From assembly GCF_022376445.1 (NCBI RefSeq), contig NW_025954970.1, positions 434,001 through 498,000 of the forward strand: a DNA stretch of 64,000 nucleotides. Direction: 5' to 3'. The stretch is from Fomitopsis serialis. Lineage: Eukaryota; Basidiomycota; Agaricomycetes; Polyporales; Fomitopsidaceae. Below the pieces are notes generated by a model. It was not told the DNA's origin, did not search any database, and saw only the letters and a program-made list of their open reading frames with translations. The position numbers and the translations under genes are program-made. How positions within the stretch are numbered: the stretch's first letter is position 1; each line of letters starts with the position of its first letter. This document shows, one piece after another, positions 59,092 to 64,000 of the stretch.

Positions 59092-59668
59092 AATCTGCTG
59101 CGCTCATATCTTCCGCATCGTACGTGCTCCGGACACATCTTAGACAAATGTTCTCCGGCTGTCATCTGTTCCCGAAGCTCGAGAACTGTGCATGCTTATC
59201 TCAAGACCTGACTGAAGCGCTGGAGGTGGGAAGGTCGCATTTGCTACCTGTTCTATACTCGTACGGCAGGTAGCATGTGCTTCCAGCGAGTCGGGGTCTC
59301 CAGTATACCGCGACGGATGGAAGAACATGATCCTACATCCGATCGTAATTTTTTCATATTAACTGTTCCTCGACACATGATGTGGAGCTCAAGACACCAT
59401 CGTGCGGCAGCCGCGCGAAAGTTGGGCGTCCCGGATTCCTGTCAAGTTGATGGAGAGCCCTGTGGTATTCCGTGGCTCAGTCGCAGGCAGACAAGGTTGG
59501 CAATTCCTTCCTCCGTGCCACATCAGTCTCATACTGAATGTGCCGCATGATGCGCGCTATACACAGGAATGCATTACCCGAATCATCCGGCCTCGTCTAC
59601 TGTGTACTGGTGCCCCGGCCATTGCATCAGAAATTGAAGCTACCCCGATGTAGAGTATATCCGACGGA

Positions 59669-60748
59669 TTGCAGCTCGACCGTGTTGGCGGTTGCCCAAA
59701 GCTTCACCAGCGCTACGCATGGGTCAACGACGACGGGAACATTCATGGGCTTTCTGCCCGTACATATGTGGTGCAAATTCGCCCAAGCGCGTCCCCGATG
59801 CGGCGCGAATTCAACCCACAGGCAAAAGTATCCCATCACACAAGTCCCGAGTATGGCTCTCGTGTACGGTTTCATGACGTTCCTGTTGCAGTCTCGGCTG
59901 ACTGTCCTGTTCCGTTGACACCGGATTCCGTTCTGAAAATCATCACACTGTGGTCAAGAGCACCGCAGCATCGATTCACGGATCAGATTCTCAGTGTTCG
60001 GCAACCTGTTTGTATAGGTATGAAAGAAACTCTTGCTTATGTGTTCCCTGCTGACTGACTGGGCTTCAGGGCGGAGGATAGAACCTTCATTGAGCGCTTG
60101 GCTTCCTACGCTTAGCGTACGATCGGCTACGCCATTCCCAGGTAGTGACAGCAATGGGAATGTTTCCTGTCGTTCTGTACGCGAGCAATCGAAGAGGTAC
60201 GCCTCCCACCCATTATGAAGTTGAAATGACAACTGCGGACGGTTGAATACAAATCATCACTGTTGTACATGGATTGGATGAACATACACCCAAAATTCTC
60301 TCTGTCCGACAGTCGAGTCTATGTTTCAGACGTTGTCAGTCATAGACACCACCGACTATGAACTGGAGGATGGAAGCGACTTTGAAAATCACTTCACGGG
60401 GTTCACACAACGTGCAGTGGATTCGCCGATCACGAGGCTGTTATCGTAGTCAGTCAGACCTACTGACAGCAGGGAACAGATAGGCCGAACCTAGTAACAC
60501 CGGATTCCACCCACGGAACCACCAAAGTTGTGTCAAACGCGACAAAGATGTTAGTCAAACAACACTTCGAATGCACCGTCGCCATGTTCTTCTCGACTCC
60601 GAACATCTTGCCACCGATATATATCTGCGCTGCTGAGACTCGTTGTCCACAGTCAACCCCAGTGCCCAAGCAACCGATACCAAGACACGCAAAAATCATC
60701 ACGCTGATTCAGGACGGTCAGTATTTCACGCAGACTCGCTCAGTATGA
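59669..60748 (+). CDS. Uncharacterised multi-exon gene with diverged internal repeats
   Basis: Exon 59669-60016 encodes FHDVPVAVSADCPVPLTPDS followed by KIITLWSRAPQHRFTDQ and ILSVRQPVCIG, then a plausible intron (GTATGA...CTTCAG) to 60070, where the frame continues GRIEPSLSAWLPTLSVRSAT. A second unit near 60.25 kb reads QIITVVHGLDEHTPKILSVR, and a third near 60.65-60.75 kb reads TRCPQSTPVPKQPIPRHAKI followed by ITLIQDGQYFTQTRSV-stop. The shared pattern is C-P-x-P ... (K/Q)-I-I-T-(L/V) ... S-V-(R-Q). I cannot confirm how or whether the units splice together, nor the start. The family is not recognised. It could instead be a decayed gene. Confidence 0.3.
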
Positions 60749-60770
60749 TTGGATGACATTTTCTGTTGAG

Positions 60771-61317
60771 ATGGACCCCGCAGACATATCATATGTGTGC
60801 CAGACCCTCTCCATGGAAGAGCAGCGGACGGTTGTGATGATGATGGGTCTCGGGTAAGCCAATGCTACGTACTATACAGCGGGATCGAGTGGCTGACACA
60901 GACTCTAGTGACATACTGACGGATGGAGATGCTCCGTCGTGCACCAGTCGAGCTCTGGCCCGTCCAGAGGCGGACCTTCGACTTCGTCTGTTGTCCCGTG
61001 CAACTATTCCGGCAGCACCTGCGCCGGTCTTACGGAAGACGACTGTCAGGGGTGTCCCAGGAGTGAGGCAGCACCTATGGCGACACCACAGGAGCCATTT
61101 CGTGCACGACCGCCACGGTAAGCATATTGCCAGTGGCGTACGGGCACCAGCTGAGGAGGTGTGCGCGATGGCCATCTCGGACCTCGACAACCTCGCGCGC
61201 CACATGGCATCCGTGCACCTCAGGCTCACGGCGCAGAAATGCCCGAGGTGCGGTAGCCAATTCTCGCGGATGGACGCCCTATTGCGACACTGCAAAAGGT
61301 GCGCTAGCTGCCAGTAG
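60771..61317 (+). CDS. C2H2-like zinc-finger protein
   Basis: A plausible start at 60771 (MDPADISYVCQTLSMEEQRT) leads to an intron at about 60855-60900 and a second exon that runs to TAG at 61317. The C-terminal part has LDNLARHMASVHLRLTAQ followed by CPRCGSQFSRMDALLRHCKR, a finger with C-x2-C-x12-H-x3-C spacing, plus upstream RQHLWRHH and a shifted-frame CQWRTGTS that look like two earlier fingers of the type found in Agaricomycete zinc-finger proteins. The frame probably slips near 61135, hiding the second finger's cysteines. Likely nuclear DNA-binding protein; targets unknown. The opposite-strand open frame at 60789-61385 is its shadow. Confidence 0.55.
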
Positions 61318-62329
61318 GTGAGTGAATGTGTTGCTGTAGTGCAACCGCCGTCAGGATTCACCCGTCGCCCATGTAGACCTGTCATAGGCGCTTTCTAATT
61401 ATACCCATTACCCGCTCAAAGCGCATAGACTCGTTTCATGGTCCGGAAAGCGCTGGCGACCTGTATGGCTCGCGTCCGCCGTTCCCTTTGCGTCTGCTCA
61501 TAACCTGCCAGCCGCGGCAGATTTTCGCAACTGAGTCCGTTTATTGTTATGCGATGACCATAGATACTTGTATCACACATCTATGTGTCATAGGGATAGC
61601 GCCCTTTGTGCGCTATTATTGCCGGCCCGGTCTTTGCGTACTGAGCTCGTCGCCCCGACCAGGCTTGTCCGCTTTCACATGCAGTGCCCACAGTGGATTA
61701 CGGACGGATGTTTCGCCGCTTCGGGCACTTGATCAGTGTCCCTTCATGCCAAACCGCTCAGTAGTGGAATTGCAAATACAAAGCTGAGCACGTCTCAACG
61801 CTCTCCTGAACCAAAACGGGCAGTAATCCACACCTCTTAGTATTATTGGCTGAGTAGTGGTCAAGCGGGCCCATCCCGATTTCGCGTAAAGGCACGTAAG
61901 CGATCCTTCTGTCAGATTGCTGCTCAGAGTTGCCAGTCACTGGCAACTTCGATCGTTTCAAAATGAACGTGTTGCTCATTTGTCGCGAGGCTAGCCGAGG
62001 CATCAAGCCACACATAATTATGAGAGCCGCATCTGTCAGCGCCAACCGTCACGCCTGGCATGCAAAATGAAGAATCCCGGGCCATAGATCCCTACCGGCC
62101 TAATTATACACGCAGGTCGGGGCAAGAATCTGCTTCCCACCGAGATGATGCCACCTCTACTGTACGGAAACAACCGTATTCAGTCGTCCCAGTCGTCGAG
62201 TCGGGTTGTACGAGTCAGCCAAGGTAAGCCAGCAGTGCTCACTTCTCTCGGTCGAGATGGCTATTGTATTCTACTAGTACATAGATACACGGTGGGTACG
62301 ATCTCCCGAACTGCGACCACATCTACAAT
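61318..62329. other. Convergent gap, no gene seen
   Basis: Short overlapping frames only. Confidence 0.4.
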
Positions 62330-63093
62330 CTATATATGCGCCTTCAGGGGTACATGCACAAGCGCCGCCGTCTCTAAGTACGAACCAATCACCTGCAGTT
62401 TCGCCGCGTTCTCTTTGTGCCAGCTCTGATGTGCCTGGGACAGTTCTTAGCATACCAGTCCATCTAGCAGCAACCACGGAACATACCTTTACGGAGTCCC
62501 ATCCAACGAAAACGACTGATACCTGCTTGCCGCCGATTTTTGTGATACTGTAGCACGCGTCATGCATCGCAGGTGGCTTCGCTCCAACAGCGGCCTGGTA
62601 TGCCCGCTCGTACTCCTCGACGTCACCCTTCACGGTGATTACGGCCTGGACAGAGTTATGAACGGTCAATCGAATCTCTCGATCTGAAACGGCTTCTACG
62701 ACACCGCAGCACTCACGATCTCTGTCACAGGCGCGGTGGTGATCTTCTCTGGGAAGGTGCCGAAGGGGACGAAGTAAGAAACGGGCTTGGCCGTGGCAAT
62801 GTTCAAGATCTCCTCAAAGAAGTCGCCGTACTCGTCTTTAGGCCACACCAAGTCTGTCGGCTCAAATCCTTGGTCTAAGGCTAGTACGTGGGATCATATG
62901 TCAGCTTGGCTGGAAATCTGTGCAGTGAATGCATAAGGGACTCAATAGAGCTTCGTCGCGTCCTCGACGGGGCTGCCGTACCACTGGTGGACGAGTCCGC
63001 ATTTGGCGGCCGCGTCGCGGAGCCGCTTGTACGCGGGGGACTGTGCGTCGACGCCATCTTCAGCTGGACGATTATGAGCTCGACGGTGATCAT
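62330..63093 (-). CDS. ABM-fold (dimeric alpha/beta-barrel) protein
   Basis: ATG at 63093 (MITVELIIVQLK), then DGVDAQSPAYKRLRDAAAKC with LVHQWYGSPVEDATKLY in a frame shifted by one base (GG read as G near 63060). Next exon: EPTDLVWPKDEYGDFFEEIL then FVPFGTFPEKITTAPVTEI, donor GTGAGT; then VQAVITVKGDVEEYERAYQA, YSITKIGGKQVSVVFVGWDS, VK, an intron, and AHQSWHKENAAKLQVIGSYL ending VHVPLKAHI-stop at 62330. The two half-repeats, each with a G-W-(D/E)-S-type strand, are typical of Agaricomycete proteins with an antibiotic-biosynthesis-monooxygenase-like barrel. Such proteins may be heme-free oxygenases or simply small-molecule binders; no substrate can be assigned. The first intron border is unclear. 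Confidence 0.62.
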
Positions 63094-64000
63094 CTTGACT
63101 CTTGGAAGTGTAGGAGCTAATGAGTTCTACGTAACGTAGTGTGCGCAGAGAACGACAAACTGGTATCCTTGGCTCGCAGTTATATGCGTCAATCCTCGGG
63201 CGCCGTTGATGCGAGTTCTGGTTGGAGGTACTTGTTGATCCCGGGCCAGCGTATTCGGTGACATTCAGTTTGAACGGCGGGCGGCCTCGGGCGGCCTTCG
63301 TCGGCGTCTGTCCGCTCGCAAGAATGAACGAAGGCCTAGTTCGCAAGTGCGCCATGGTTCGGTAACACCGATGCTTCCGCAAAGTATCCATAAAGGAATA
63401 ATGACCGGCGGTCGATCACAACGCTCGATACGTACTATACAGTGTGCCACGATGTTTTACTGCCTTGCAATTCAGAACCTTGCCTCTTCACAAATGTCAG
63501 TCGTTTGGGGTCTTGACCTACAGGACACCAAAATGAAACGACATTCGGTGAACCTGAGTACTGGATATTGATGAGACGCTCAAGTACGCCCTCTGCTCCT
63601 ACGCCTGCTACTAAGCATGTTGTGATCAGTAATATTGCGATCGATAGCTGATACTGAACATGTACCTGTACCATTCTGACCGCGACAGCTGATTCCAAAT
63701 TGTAGAAATCTTCCCGAAAACGCGTGCACAAGCGGAGTTCGAGGTCGTCGGGCCTTTGTCATGTCCGACCTACTCGTCGAGCGATCCGCACCCCCTGAGC
63801 AGACCGAGGTTAGTGACCGAGGCTCACCCTCAACAAGCCTCGATGGTGAAATCCCGACGACAATGTCCCAGAAATACTGACCAAAACCGACACGCTCCGC
63901 CTGTGCGCACTCTTGGGGTCTAGCAATACTTATGGGATCAGCTGGAAAAATCCTGCGGCTGTCGCTCATTGAGGCCGATTGCATTGATTTCTGCGCGTCC
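63094..64000. other. Right-edge stretch, no gene seen
   Basis: Frames at 63347-63571 and 63435-63731 are unsupported. A gene crossing the right edge cannot be judged. Confidence 0.3.

Larger units (their letters stand above)
55299..59668. other. About 4.4 kb without a supportable gene
   Basis: Many frames of 80-146 codons occur (for example 56823-57086, 57192-57632 and 57601-57840, all minus) but none has a domain, splice pattern or paralogue in the window. Contains the 17-bp repeat at 57529 and a group of CAACTT words near 58.8-59.1 kb. Confidence 0.3.

Noticed and set aside
60789..61385. 198-codon minus-strand open frame
   Set aside because: Antisense shadow of the zinc-finger gene; no domain of its own.
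1..64000. CRISPR array, bacterial operon or prophage
   Set aside because: No regularly spaced repeats; genes have spliceosomal introns and fungal protein families, so the DNA is eukaryotic.

Overview
The window reads as genomic DNA of a filamentous basidiomycete, most likely an Agaricomycete; the order Polyporales is only a guess. The evidence is the gene style: many GT-AG introns of about 45-70 bp, F-box proteins, UstYa-like (DUF3328) proteins, 7-TM proteins of the DUF6533 type, GNAT acetyltransferases and an ABM-fold protein whose wording matches known Agaricomycete families. There are no operons, no rRNA, no convincing tRNA and no CRISPR. Gene density is low and most genes belong to multi-copy, fast-evolving families, so this looks like an accessory region rather than a conserved core region.

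Layout. 0-3.5 kb: a broken F-box gene running off the left edge, a short inverted-repeat element (MITE) and a METTL24-like methyltransferase-related gene. 3.6-7.6 kb: three tandem minus-strand copies (A, B, C) of an unrecognised small-protein family; two more copies (D, E) lie at 17.4 and 24.5 kb on the plus strand. 9.8-12.3 kb: two small secreted-peptide genes, one a precursor with four PTDAxFLAP repeats separated by arginine-rich linkers, the other a cysteine-rich 54-residue peptide. 12.8-16.4 kb: a conserved single-pass membrane protein, a GNAT enzyme and a UstYa-like oxidase-family gene. 19-55 kb: seven DUF6533 7-TM genes on both strands, interleaved with a second F-box gene (21.9 kb), a second GNAT (39.7 kb), a second UstYa-like gene (44.9 kb), an intact five-exon 7-TM gene (46.2 kb) and a third GNAT (52.2 kb). 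59.7-63.1 kb: an uncharacterised repeat-containing gene, a zinc-finger gene and an ABM-fold gene.

Two things stand out. First, the A-E family has a conserved architecture (N-terminal helix, a helix with W-(R/K)-F-(A/T)-V, a proline-rich linker, an aromatic/proline C-terminal motif) and shared intron positions and phases, and I cannot match it to a known family. Second, the repeat precursor at 9.8 kb together with a UstYa-family gene 5.4 kb away resembles the parts list of a fungal kexin-processed (dikaritin-like) RiPP locus, although linkage is loose and no protease or other tailoring genes are seen.

A caution for every gene: many otherwise convincing reading frames are interrupted by single-base losses, usually next to short homopolymers, with no decay around them. 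This may be assembly error rather than biology. Several genes (A, B, E, the two peptide genes and the 46.2 kb gene) read through cleanly once introns are removed. All calls were made by eye and by hand translation, without database searches.
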